DNA from: UBA6054 sp963975575
Lineage (GTDB): Bacteria; Planctomycetota; Phycisphaerae; Phycisphaerales; UBA1924
Direction: 5' to 3'
Assembly (NCBI GenBank): GCA_963975575.1
Contig: CAXBHL010000001.1
Span: 930,001 to 994,000 of the forward strand
DNA length: 64,000 nucleotides
Shown here: in pieces, positions 44,644 to 52,699 of the stretch
Layout of the letters: each line of letters starts with the position of its first letter
Position numbering within the stretch: position 1 is the stretch's first letter
Made by a program: the position numbers and the translations under genes
The notes under the pieces: generated by a model
The model's input: only the letters and a program-made list of their open reading frames with translations
The model's database searches: none
Told to the model about the DNA's origin: nothing

Positions 44644-46427
44644 CAGCGACCTTGGCGGCGGGCGGAGGCGGGGCGGTGCAGCTGGATCTGCTGATCGTGC
44701 TCGCGTGCGCGGGCGTCGTGTCCCTGCTGCTCTCGCGCCTGCGGGTCGCGGTGATCCCGGCGTACCTGCTGGCGGGCATCGCGATCGGGCCCAGCGGCCT
44801 GGAACTCGTCGCCACGCCCGAGCGGGTCGAGCAGATCAGCCAGATGGCGCTGATCGTGCTCATGTTCTCGATCGGCATGCACCTGGACTCGTCTGCCCTC
44901 AAGCGTGGGGCCGGATCGATCGTGACGATGGGCTTCGTGACCACGATCTCCGCGACCGGGCTGGGATGGCTGCTGCTGTCGGCCACGCCGATGTCCGGGC
45001 CGTCCGCGCTGGCCGCGGCGATGGGGCTGGCGATGTCGTCCACGGCCGTCGTGCTCCAGCTGCTCACGCAGCGTCGCAAGCTCAAGACCACCACGGGGCG
45101 GATGTCCGTCGGCATCCTGCTGGTGCAGGACCTGGTGGTGATCGGCTACCTCGCCGCGCTCCCGCTGCTCGCCATCGGCGAGGGCGAGGCGGACGGGCCC
45201 GCCGGCACGGGCCCGCGGGCGGTGCTGATGGCCATCGGCGGTGTGACGGCGATGATCGTGGTGGGGCGCCTGGTGCTGCCCCGGCTGCTGCGGGAGGCGT
45301 CCCGGGTGGGCGGGAGCGAGGTGCTGCTGGTCCTCACCTCCGCGATCGCGTTGGGCGCGGCCGTGCTGACGGCGGTGCTGGGCCTGAGCGCCGAGCTGGG
45401 CGCGTTCATCGCCGGTTTCCTGCTGGCGGGCACGCCGTTCCGCCACCAGCTCACCGGTCAGCTCGCGCCCGTGCGGGACCTGTTCATGGCGGTGTTCTTC
45501 ACGGCCATCGGGCTGCAGGTGGACCTGGGCGCCATCCTGCCGGTCTGGTGGATCATCCCGGTCGGGACCGTCGCGTTGATCGCGATCAAGGCGTTCAACA
45601 TCGGCTTTGTCTCGTGGCTCATCGGGGCCGAGAGCGCGCTGGCCTGCCGGCTGGGCATGACGCTGGCGCAGGCGGGCGAGTTCTCGCTGGTGGTCTTCGC
45701 GGTCGCCAGCTCGCTCGGGCTGCTGTCGGCGCAGGAGAGCTCGGTGCTGATCGGCGTGGTGATCGCATCGCTGATCGTCACGCCGACGGTGGTCACGATG
45801 GGCCCGCGGATCGGCGCCGCGGTGCAGCGCCGCGTGGGCCCGGCCCCCTGGCTGCGCGGGCCGCGCATGACCGAGACGGGCATCGAGCAGGCCGAGTCGC
45901 AGTCGACCGTGCTCGTCGGCGGGTTCGGCGTGATCGGGCGGACCTGCGTCGAGCGCCTCGAGGAGCAGGGCGTGCAGTGCACGATCATCGAGATGAACCC
46001 CAGCACGGTGCGGGAGCAGACCGCCAAGGGACGCCGAGCGGTGTTCGGGGATATCTCCAACCCGGAGGTGCTCGAGTCGGCCGGCATCGAGCACGCCGAG
46101 GCGGTGCTGCTGACCCTGCCCGACTCCGACGCGACCATGCGGGCCATCCGGACGATCCGCGGGCTGCACCCCGACCTGCACGTCGCGGTGCGGGTGTCGA
46201 TGCAGCCGCGGGCGGAGATCGCCCGGCGCCTGGGCGCGAGCATGGTCGTGGTGGAGGAGACCGTGGCGGCCACGGTGCTGTCCGATCACGTGCTCGAGTT
46301 CTGCCGGATCGATGAGCCGGTCGTGCTCGGGGGCGACGATGATGACGCCGAGCCGGACGCGGTGACCATCGTCCCGACCGGCGCGAAAACCGGCGCGAAG
46401 ACCGGGGCGGGCCCGGCGGAACGCTGA
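44640..46427 (+). CDS. Kef-type cation:proton antiporter with a C-terminal TrkA-N/RCK domain
   Basis: Encodes 595 residues: about twelve membrane helices of the CPA2 family over residues 1-400 (GMHLDSSALKRGAGSIVTMG; AMGLAMSSTAVVLQLLTQRR; LSAELGAFIAGFLLAGTPF; LFMAVFFTAIGLQVDLG), then an NAD-binding regulatory domain (VLVGGFGVIGRTCVERLEEQ) that senses the nucleotide or redox state. Such proteins move K+ or Na+ against protons. The Lys/Thr/Gly-rich C-terminus (TGAKTGAKTGAG) is an unstructured tail. GTG at 44640 overlaps the mnmG TGA and has GAGGAGG upstream. Confidence 0.93.
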   Translation: MTATLAAGGGGAVQLDLLIVLACAGVVSLLLSRLRVAVIPAYLLAGIAIGPSGLELVATPERVEQISQMALIVLMFSIGMHLDSSALKRGAGSIVTMGFVTTISATGLGWLLLSATPMSGPSALAAAMGLAMSSTAVVLQLLTQRRKLKTTTGRMSVGILLVQDLVVIGYLAALPLLAIGEGEADGPAGTGPRAVLMAIGGVTAMIVVGRLVLPRLLREASRVGGSEVLLVLTSAIALGAAVLTAVLGLSAELGAFIAGFLLAGTPFRHQLTGQLAPVRDLFMAVFFTAIGLQVDLGAILPVWWIIPVGTVALIAIKAFNIGFVSWLIGAESALACRLGMTLAQAGEFSLVVFAVASSLGLLSAQESSVLIGVVIASLIVTPTVVTMGPRIGAAVQRRVGPAPWLRGPRMTETGIEQAESQSTVLVGGFGVIGRTCVERLEEQGVQCTIIEMNPSTVREQTAKGRRAVFGDISNPEVLESAGIEHAEAVLLTLPDSDATMRAIRTIRGLHPDLHVAVRVSMQPRAEIARRLGASMVVVEETVAATVLSDHVLEFCRIDEPVVLGGDDDDAEPDAVTIVPTGAKTGAKTGAGPAER

Positions 46428-46449
46428 ACGTCATGGCCGAACCGCCGGA

Positions 46450-47271
46450 TCAGGCCTGGTGCTGCGCCGGCCCGTCGCCGAGCATGCGCAGCTCGTCGCG
46501 GAGGATCGCCGCCAGCTCGTAGTTCTCCGAGGCGATGGCGGACTCGAGGCGCTGGCGCAGCTCGGCCTTCTGCGAAAGCGGCAGCTTGGGGACCAGGGAC
46601 TCGCGCATCTCCCGCAGCATGGCGACCTCGCCGGAGGCCTCGAAGGCCTCGGGCACGCCGCGGTCGTCGAAGTACTGCCGGAGTGCCTCGATGCCCTGCT
46701 CGATCGCGTGGACGGCGGCCTTGGGTTCCTCGTCCTTGAGCGCCAGGCTGGCCAGGGCGCGGGCACGCATCATCATGATGTAGGGCCGGTTCTGCTCCAT
46801 CGAGCGCCGGTCCTCGTCGGACTCGGCGTGCTCGTAGATCATGTCGAGCATCCGTAGGTTGCGCGAGGTGTCCCGGGCCACGCCCTCGAAGTCCTCGAGC
46901 ACGAGCAGGGCGATGTAGCGGTGGTAGTACTGGACGGCCTCCTCCCGGAGCAGGCGGCAGTCCTCGGGGGTGAGGATGCGGACGGATTCCTCGTCCTCCT
47001 CATCCTCCTCGTCCTCGCCGCCTTCCATCGCGGTCTCCATCGCCTTGGCGGCGTGGAGTTCGTCGAGGCGGGACTCGTGGAACTCGAGCAGGCTGTCGAA
47101 GCCGTTCGGTCGGTATCCGTCAGGGCGTCCGTCCACGAACATCTGGAGCAGGCCGAGATCGAGACGGACCTGGATGCGGGGTTCCCCGTCGTCACCCTGG
47201 ATCAGGCGGACGTTGATCTGCCCGGGCTGGAAGGGCCATTCTTCGAGGAGTTTGGTCAGGTCTCTGTCCAA
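46450..47271 (-). CDS. Stand-alone UVR-motif protein
   Basis: Encodes 273 residues. The C-terminal UVR motif (LRQRLESAIASENYELAAIL followed by RDELRML) is of the kind that joins UvrB to UvrC and also occurs in McsA and Clp ATPases, where it mediates protein-protein docking. The N-terminal part (EEWPFQPGQINVRLIQGDDG) is a beta domain with acidic and helical middle segments (MEGGEDEEDEEDEESVR; YHRYIALLVLEDFEGVARD). There are no McsA-type zinc Cys pairs. The function is unknown; a role in repair or stress proteolysis is plausible. Its stop lies 22 bases from the antiporter stop (convergent). Confidence 0.8.
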   Translation of the reverse strand: MDRDLTKLLEEWPFQPGQINVRLIQGDDGEPRIQVRLDLGLLQMFVDGRPDGYRPNGFDSLLEFHESRLDELHAAKAMETAMEGGEDEEDEEDEESVRILTPEDCRLLREEAVQYYHRYIALLVLEDFEGVARDTSRNLRMLDMIYEHAESDEDRRSMEQNRPYIMMMRARALASLALKDEEPKAAVHAIEQGIEALRQYFDDRGVPEAFEASGEVAMLREMRESLVPKLPLSQKAELRQRLESAIASENYELAAILRDELRMLGDGPAQHQA

Positions 47272-47453
47272 CGGGGGGGGCTCCGGGTCGGGCGGGGCGG
47301 CAGTGTGCCACAGGAACGGGGATGTGCCAGGAAAACTCGGATGGGCCGATCACATTTTCTACTTTGTCGGTCAGACGGTCCAATCGGCCCAGACCGAAGG
47401 GGAGAAAGTCCGCTTTGATCGCCGGAATTCCCCATTGTTCAGGGGATTTCCGC

Positions 47454-47489
47454 TTCAACCGATGGAACCGTTCGTGTAGACTCACGAAC
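47454..47489 (+). promoter_or_regulatory. Probable sigma-factor gene promoter inside an inverted repeat
   Basis: TTCAAC (47454-47459), a 17-base spacer and TAGACT (47477-47482). The -10 is exactly flanked by perfect 7-base arms GTTCGTG (47470-47476) and CACGAAC (47483-47489), so a dimeric regulator centred on the -10 would block transcription. It is about 72 bases upstream of the sigma factor start. Confidence 0.55.
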
Positions 47490-47560
47490 CAGTAGGGGAC
47501 TGGGTTTGTCCCGGTCTGTCTCTTTCTAGCGGCGCTCGCCGTGGAAAGGTGGGTAGGAAA

Positions 47561-48529
47561 GTGAGTGAGAGAAGCGTCCAGTCTATGGGTGCGCCATCCG
47601 GCGTGCGGTCGTCCATTCAGGTTTACCTGCAGGACATCAACCGGTACCCCCTCCTGACCGCCGAGGAAGAGCGCGAGCTCGGTTGGCGGATCATCAACGA
47701 TCAATGCCCCGAGGCCAGGGAACGGATGATCCGTTCGAACCTGCGCCTGGTGGTCTCGATCGCCAAGAACTACAACAACCGCGGCCTGCAGCTGACCGAC
47801 CTCATCGAGGAGGGCAACATCGGTCTGATGCGCGCGGTCGAAGGGTTCGACCCGGCCCAGGGGGCGCGGTTCAGCACCTACGCAAGTTGGTGGATCAAGC
47901 AGGGCATCAAGCGGGCGTTGATCAACGCCAACCAGCCCATCCACATCCCGGCGTACATGGTCGAGCTGATCTCCAAGTGGAAGATGCACTCGCGCCGGCT
48001 CGAGGCCGAGCTGGGTGCGCCGCCCACCATGGAGCAGCTCGCGCAGGCGATGGACCTGCCGCTGAAGAAGATCAAGATCATCCGCCGGGCGGTCAAGGCG
48101 TTCCACGCCCCGTCCCAGGCCCCCTCCGACGGTGAGGGCGGGCTGATGCAGATGAGCGAGATGATCGCCGACCAGCGGGTGGGCACCCCCGAGGAACGCA
48201 CGCTGCACAGCGAAGAGCTGGGCATCCTCCGCAAGCTGATGGAGACCATCGACGAGCGCGAGGCCCAGATCCTGCGTCTGCGGTTCGGACTCGACGGGCA
48301 GGAGCCGCTGACGCTCAAGGAGATCGCGGCCGAGGTCGGCATCTCCCGCGAGCGCGTGCGTCAGATCGTCGAGGAGTCGCTCCAGCGGCTCAACGAGCGG
48401 CTCAACGACGCCAAGCCCAGCAAGTTCTTCCGGCGCGACGACGTCTTCGAGGACCTCGACCGGCCCTCGACGACCGCGCGGGCGCCCTCGATCGCCGAGG
48501 CCGAACGCACCCGCTCCGCGGCGGGCTGA
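47561..48529 (+). CDS. RpoD/SigA-family RNA polymerase sigma factor
   Basis: Encodes 322 residues with regions 1.2 (SIQVYLQDINRYPLLTAEEE), 2 (NLRLVVSIAKNYNNRGLQLT; EEGNIGLMRAVEGFDP; RFSTYASWWIKQGIKRAL, which reads the -10), 3, and 4 (LRFGLDGQEPLTLKEIAAEV; GISRERVRQIVEESLQRL, the -35 helix-turn-helix). Region 1.1 and the long non-conserved insert of proteobacterial RpoD are absent, so it is either the compact primary sigma or a group 2 sigma. The start is uncertain: GTG 47561 has TAGGAAA before it; GTG 47549 and ATG 47585 are alternatives. A strong terminator follows. Confidence 0.92.
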   Translation: MSERSVQSMGAPSGVRSSIQVYLQDINRYPLLTAEEERELGWRIINDQCPEARERMIRSNLRLVVSIAKNYNNRGLQLTDLIEEGNIGLMRAVEGFDPAQGARFSTYASWWIKQGIKRALINANQPIHIPAYMVELISKWKMHSRRLEAELGAPPTMEQLAQAMDLPLKKIKIIRRAVKAFHAPSQAPSDGEGGLMQMSEMIADQRVGTPEERTLHSEELGILRKLMETIDEREAQILRLRFGLDGQEPLTLKEIAAEVGISRERVRQIVEESLQRLNERLNDAKPSKFFRRDDVFEDLDRPSTTARAPSIAEAERTRSAAG

Positions 48530-48572
48530 CCGGCACGCCCCCGCCGCACACCGCGGCGGGCTCGAAACAGCA

Positions 48573-48615
48573 ACCCACCGGCCCGCGTCCTCGGACGCGG
48601 GCCGGGTTTGTTTTT
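48573..48615 (+). terminator. Rho-independent terminator of the sigma factor gene
   Basis: Stem CGGCCCGCGTCC/GGACGCGGGCCG (48579-48590, 48593-48604), with outer AACCC/GGGTTT pairing possible, followed by TTTGTTTTTG. Confidence 0.88.
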
Positions 48616-48779
48616 GGGAACGGTCGTTTCGGGGCGACCCCGGGCTCATACCATGCCAGCCCCGGCCGGGGCCCGTCGCCCGGCAGGAATAGCCCGGAGA
48701 CCGCGGCGGTTGAGCCGCCGCAGGCAACGCCAGAACCGCGACCGGGCGGGCACAGCCCGCCGGGCGTTGGAGGATACGA

Positions 48780-49766
48780 GTGAGCGAAGCAGGCATCGAG
48801 AAGGTCGTGATCATCGGTTCCGGGCCCTCGGGTTGGACCGCCGCCATCTACGCAGCGCGGGCGAACCTGAACCCGCTGGTCTACGTGGGCGTGGCCAAGC
48901 AAGACCCCGGGCCGGTGCTCCCCGGCGGCCAGCTCATGCTGACCACCGAGGTGGAGAACTACCCCGGCTTTCCCGACGGGGTCGAAGGCCCCGAGATGAT
49001 GATGAAGTTCGAGGAGCAGGCCAAGCGGTTCGGCTCTCGGGTGGTGGGAGAGGACGTCGTGCGGTGCGAGTTCTCGAGCGACGGTTCGCCCCACACGCTG
49101 CACACCTCCGGCGGCGACGCGATCCGGGCCCACGCGGTGATCCTCTCGACCGGCGCGACGGCCAACTGGCTGGGCCTGGAGAATGAGATGCGGCTGGCCC
49201 GCTCCGGCGGGGGTGTCTCCGCCTGCGCCGTGTGCGACGGCGCGCTGCCGGTGTTCCGCAACAAGCCCCTGGCCGTGGTCGGCGGCGGCGACACGGCGAT
49301 GGAGGAGGCGACCTACCTGACCAAGTTCGCCAGCGAGGTCTTCGTCATCCACCGGCGTGACGCGCTGCGGGCCTCCAAGGTGATGCAGGAACGCTACCTT
49401 TCCAAGCCCAACGCGCGGGTGCTGTGGAACAAGATCGTGCTCGACGTGCTCGGCGAGAACATGATCTCCGGCCTGCGTCTGAAAGATACGGTCACCGGCG
49501 AGGAGTCGGACCTGGCGGTGGCGGGCCTGTTCGTGGCCATCGGGCACACGCCAGCCACCAAGTTCATCCGGGACACCCGGCTCGAGTTCGATCAGGCCGG
49601 GTACATCGACCTGAAGACCCGCTCGAGCAAGACCAATATCCCCGGGGTCTTCGCGGCCGGCGACGTGGCCGACGCCAAGTACCGCCAGGCGGTCACGGCG
49701 GCGGGCATGGGCTGCCAGGCGTCCATCGACGCCGAGCATTGGCTCGCGGACCAGGGCCTGAACTGA
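48780..49766 (+). CDS. trxB: Thioredoxin-disulfide reductase
   Basis: Transfers electrons from NADPH through FAD to thioredoxin. The 328 residues show the FAD-binding IGSGPSGWTAAIYAARANLN, the redox-active CAVCDG near residues 148-153, the NADPH fold VVGGGDTAMEEATYL, and the C-terminal FAD site GVFAAGDVADAKYRQAVTAA. GTG start at 48780. It probably feeds thioredoxins that serve the ribonucleotide reductase and peroxidases. The convergent neighbour is a TlpA-like thioredoxin with a shared terminator between them. Confidence 0.96.
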   Translation: MSEAGIEKVVIIGSGPSGWTAAIYAARANLNPLVYVGVAKQDPGPVLPGGQLMLTTEVENYPGFPDGVEGPEMMMKFEEQAKRFGSRVVGEDVVRCEFSSDGSPHTLHTSGGDAIRAHAVILSTGATANWLGLENEMRLARSGGGVSACAVCDGALPVFRNKPLAVVGGGDTAMEEATYLTKFASEVFVIHRRDALRASKVMQERYLSKPNARVLWNKIVLDVLGENMISGLRLKDTVTGEESDLAVAGLFVAIGHTPATKFIRDTRLEFDQAGYIDLKTRSSKTNIPGVFAAGDVADAKYRQAVTAAGMGCQASIDAEHWLADQGLN

Positions 49767-49837
49767 TCCGGCCCGGGCGGCGCGGCGGTCGTTCCCGGCC
49801 TGCCGCCCATCGGCCCTTGGCCGGGGCGCGACTGAAA

Positions 49838-49878
49838 CGAAACACGCCCCGGACCGCTCGGTCCGAGGCGTGCTGTTT
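49838..49878. terminator. Bidirectional terminator between trxB and the thioredoxin gene
   Basis: A 13-position stem with one C-A mismatch (arms 49843-49855 and 49860-49872, loop GCTC) is flanked by GAAAC on the left and GTTTC on the right, so it can work on both strands. Confidence 0.8.
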
Positions 49879-49913
49879 CTGGCGGTTGCCCGGCGGGGCC
49901 TGGCGCTGGTGAT

Positions 49914-50936
49914 TCAGCCTTCGGTCGTGAACGACTCGAGCTGCTCACGCATGTCGCCCTGGGCTTCGGCGGGGGCGAGCTCGATGGCCTTGGTCTGCCA
50001 CTTGATCGCCTCGTCCTTCTGGCCGTTGCGGAACGCGGCCAGGGCGTAGGTGTCCAGGATCATCCAGTCCTTCCACTCGGTCTGCTCGCTGGCCATCTTG
50101 GCGGCCTTGTAGGCCAGCTTGTGGCACTTGGCGGGGGCTTCCTCGGCCGAGACCAGGAACCACGCGACGGCGTTGAGGCCGCGGGGCTCGTCCTGGAAGC
50201 TCTCGATCATCAGCGCCTGCGCGATGTCGTGCGCCCGATCCCAGGACTCCTCGCCGACGGCCTGGCGGAGGCCGTTGTAGGCGGTCATGGTCCGCTGCTC
50301 TTTGGCCATCTCCTGCTTGGCCTTCTCGACGTCGTACGTGCCGGCGACGATCTGCTCGAGCGGCTCGTCCATGCCCATGGGGTGGCCCATCCACGCGATC
50401 TTGCCGTGGCCGTCCACGATGAAGGCGGAGGGGATGCCGTTGCGTCCGGCGGGCTTCATCCAGGTGTCCGCCATGGCGGTGCCTTCCTCGATGGCGACGG
50501 TGTAGGCCATCTCCTCGTGGTTGGCGACGAAGTTGCGGACGAGCTCGACGCGCTCGGCTCCGGACTCACGCTCCCAGATGTTCACGCCGATGACGGTCGC
50601 CTTGCCGGCGTACTGCTTCTGGAGTTCGGCGACGTGGGGGAACGCGGCGATGCACGGGCCGCACCAGGTGGCCCAGAACTCGACGACGTACGCGTGCCCG
50701 GGCTCGAAGCCGCTGACGGACTCGCCGCGGACCCACTCGGAGATCTTCAGCTCCGGGGCCTTGGATCCGAGCCAGAGCTCGGGGGTGGGCTCGGCGGGGA
50801 AGAGCTCGGCGAGGGTCTTCGCCTTGGGCTCGGCGGCCTTCGTGTCCTGCTTGGTGTGCGAAGCCTTGGTCGGCTCGGCGTTGACGACGCCGACGCAGAG
50901 TCCTGCGGCGAGCAGGGCGGTGAGGGTGCGATGCAT
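49914..50936 (-). CDS. TlpA/ResA-like exported thioredoxin with a C-terminal helical domain
   Basis: Encodes 340 residues: a signal peptide (1-20, cleavage after VNA likely), a thioredoxin domain at about 50-190 with WCGPC (ATWCGPCIAAFPHVAELQ), cis-Pro region GIPSAFIVDGHGK, then an unusual C-terminal domain of about 130 residues with TPR-like helices (LRQAVGEESWDRAHDIAQAL; TYALAAFRNGQKDEAIKWQT). TlpA proteins reduce periplasmic disulfides, for example during cytochrome maturation. ATG 50936 follows AAAGGAGTGGCC. The helical extension probably binds a client or partner. Confidence 0.9.
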   Translation of the reverse strand: MHRTLTALLAAGLCVGVVNAEPTKASHTKQDTKAAEPKAKTLAELFPAEPTPELWLGSKAPELKISEWVRGESVSGFEPGHAYVVEFWATWCGPCIAAFPHVAELQKQYAGKATVIGVNIWERESGAERVELVRNFVANHEEMAYTVAIEEGTAMADTWMKPAGRNGIPSAFIVDGHGKIAWMGHPMGMDEPLEQIVAGTYDVEKAKQEMAKEQRTMTAYNGLRQAVGEESWDRAHDIAQALMIESFQDEPRGLNAVAWFLVSAEEAPAKCHKLAYKAAKMASEQTEWKDWMILDTYALAAFRNGQKDEAIKWQTKAIELAPAEAQGDMREQLESFTTEG

Positions 50937-51077
50937 GGCCACTCCTTTGTGTGTGGGAAAGCGTGCGAATCTGCTGAGATTGTACGGTCGGCGGCTCCCG
51001 GCGGGTGCGGGACTTCCCCACACGGGTGGCAGCCCGCGGTTCAGCGGAGCATCACCCCCCCCCCTGAATAGGTGACA

Positions 51078-51557
51078 TCAGCCGAGGCGGGGCAGGTCGG
51101 ATTCGCCGAGCAGGTTGAAGCCCTTGCGTCGCAGGATCTGGCCGGCCAGCGTGTGGTCATCGACCGCGATGGCGATGGTGGGGGCCCCGTTGGGCTTGAT
51201 CATGAGGGGGTAGGCGAAGGCGATGTTGATCTCGGCCCCGAGCAGGTGGAGGCACAGGCGCGTCAGGGACAAATCCTCGGGGATGGAGACGACCAGGACC
51301 TCGTGCTCGCCGAAGGGCAGGCTGTCCTCGCGGAGCAGGCTGCGGGCCTCCTTGGCGTTGTTGGTGATCAGCCGGACCACCGCGTGGTCGGACGCCTCGT
51401 GCACCGAGATCGCGCAGATCGAGCAGGAGGCCTCGTCGAAGTTCTCGACAAGGTCGAGCAGCTTGCCGACCTTGTTGACCAGGAACACGCTGAACTGAAC
51501 CACCGTGGGCGGGGCGAATCCCTGGGTGGTTTCTGTGGGCGTCGAGGCCTGGCTCAT
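51078..51557 (-). CDS. Tandem ACT-domain protein
   Basis: Encodes 159 residues with two ACT-like alpha/beta repeats: FSVFLVNKVGKLLDLVENFD with CSICAISVHEASDHAVVRLI, and NIAFAYPLMIKPNGAPTIAI with AVDDHTLAGQILRRKGFNLL. ACT domains bind amino acids or small ligands to regulate metabolic enzymes, and stand-alone two-ACT proteins are common. Ligand and target are unknown here, and no catalytic gene is adjacent. Its ATG is at 51557; the isc operon ends about 190 bases upstream on the same strand, separated by a terminator. Confidence 0.78.
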   Translation of the reverse strand: MSQASTPTETTQGFAPPTVVQFSVFLVNKVGKLLDLVENFDEASCSICAISVHEASDHAVVRLITNNAKEARSLLREDSLPFGEHEVLVVSIPEDLSLTRLCLHLLGAEINIAFAYPLMIKPNGAPTIAIAVDDHTLAGQILRRKGFNLLGESDLPRLG

Positions 51558-51647
51558 TCGGGTCCTTCCGTCCGTATCCGGCGCCGGGCAGACGGCCCGC
51601 GGGGGTGCATTGAACCACCACCGGGGACAAAGGGCAACCCCTCTCGT

Positions 51648-51683
51648 GCAAAAGAGATACCGCCCCGCTGGGGGCGGGGCGGT
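51648..51683 (-). terminator. Terminator of the iscSUA operon
   Basis: Read on the minus strand: stem ACCGCCCCG/CGGGGCGGT (51675-51683, 51659-51667), then TATCTCTTTT. It lies about 62 bases after the iscA stop. Confidence 0.7.
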
Positions 51684-51745
51684 CGGGGGTTCGCTGGGTG
51701 GGCGGGCTGGGTGGAACCTCGTGGTTCGGCCCGGCCCGGATCGTG

Positions 51746-52105
51746 TCAGACCGCGAAGCTCGAGCCGCAGCCGCAGCTGGTCGTGGCGTTGGGATTCCCG
51801 AACACGAAGCCGCGGCCCATGATCTCGTCCTTGAAGTCGACGGTGGTGCCTCCCAGATAGAGGAGGCTCTTGGGGTCGACGATGATCTTGATGCCGTGCT
51901 GCTCGAAGACCTCGTCCGAGTCCTTCTGGGTCTCGGTCAGGTCGAGGATGTAGCTGAAGCCGGAGCAGCCGCCGCCCTTGACGCCGACGCGGAGGCGGAC
52001 CTTCTGGGGGTCCAGGCCCTGCTCGCCGATGATGCGGGAGATTTCCTTGGCCGCCAGCTCGGTGAGGATGACGGCGTTGTCCTGGGTGGTGTCGGTCGTG
52101 GTCAT
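51746..52105 (-). CDS. iscA: A-type iron-sulfur carrier (IscA/ErpA family)
   Basis: Receives or passes on Fe-S clusters to apo-enzymes. The 119 residues contain the three conserved ligands: GGGCSGFSY near residue 48, and TSCGCGSSF at the C-terminus. The HesB-like fold is complete (VILTELAAKEISRIIGEQGL; GIKIIVDPKSLLYLGGTTVD). It is the third gene after iscS and iscU, about 70 bases behind iscU. IscA, SufA and ErpA cannot be separated from this sequence alone. Confidence 0.93.
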   Translation of the reverse strand: MTTTDTTQDNAVILTELAAKEISRIIGEQGLDPQKVRLRVGVKGGGCSGFSYILDLTETQKDSDEVFEQHGIKIIVDPKSLLYLGGTTVDFKDEIMGRGFVFGNPNATTSCGCGSSFAV

Positions 52106-52174
52106 GGGTGATTCCTTTCGGCCCGGGATGCTACGGTCGTCGCGGTCGGAGTCCAGCGTGGGCCCGGGTCGGGG

Positions 52175-52600
52175 TCAGTGGGCGTGGGTCCCGGCCTCGG
52201 CGGCGATGCCGTTCTTCTTCTTGTAGTCGGCGATGGCCGCCCGGATCGCGTCCTCGGCCAGGACCGAGCAGTGGATCTTGACCGGGGGGAGGCTGAGCTC
52301 CTCGACGATCTGGGTGTTCTTGATCTCGAGGCCCTCGTCGATCGTGCGGCCCTTGAGCCACTCGGTGGCCAAGGACGAGCTGGCGATCGCCGACCCGCAG
52401 CCGAAGCACTTGAACTTGGCGTCCTCGATCTTGCCGGAGTCGTCGACCTTGATCTGGAGCTGCATCACGTCGCCGCACTCGGGGGCGCCGACGAGGCCGA
52501 CCCCGAGGTCCTTGCGCTCTTTGATCTCCTTCTGGGTGCCGAAGGATCCCACGTTGCGGGGGCGCTCGTAGTGCTCGATGACCTTGCTGCTGTATGCCAT
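52175..52600 (-). CDS. iscU: Iron-sulfur cluster scaffold IscU
   Basis: The scaffold on which IscS-derived sulfur and iron are assembled. The 141 residues hold the three ligand cysteines (APECGDVMQLQ; KCFGCGSAIASSSLATEW; IHCSVLAEDAI) and the conserved Asp after the first Cys. The N-terminus SSKVIEHYERPRNVGSF is typical; the LPPVKIHCS segment corresponds to the LPPVK motif that chaperone HscA binds, although no hscA/hscB is in the window. It is 99 bases after iscS and 69 before iscA. Confidence 0.95.
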   Translation of the reverse strand: MAYSSKVIEHYERPRNVGSFGTQKEIKERKDLGVGLVGAPECGDVMQLQIKVDDSGKIEDAKFKCFGCGSAIASSSLATEWLKGRTIDEGLEIKNTQIVEELSLPPVKIHCSVLAEDAIRAAIADYKKKNGIAAEAGTHAH

Positions 52601-52699
52601 GTTTCACCTCTCTGGGTGCTGGGTTTCTCTCGTACGAACCGGGTTCGGCCCGTGTTCATTCCCTGGCCGGCCCGGAGGGGGCCGTGGGGCGGGGAGCGG

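Noticed and set aside
47500..47520. A second promoter or operator immediately before the sigma factor start
   Set aside because: Only isolated GC-rich half-motifs, no spacing consistent with a promoter.
51053..51064. Poly-C run downstream of the thioredoxin gene as a phase-variable tract
   Set aside because: It is intergenic, not in a coding frame or between promoter elements, so switching has no visible target.
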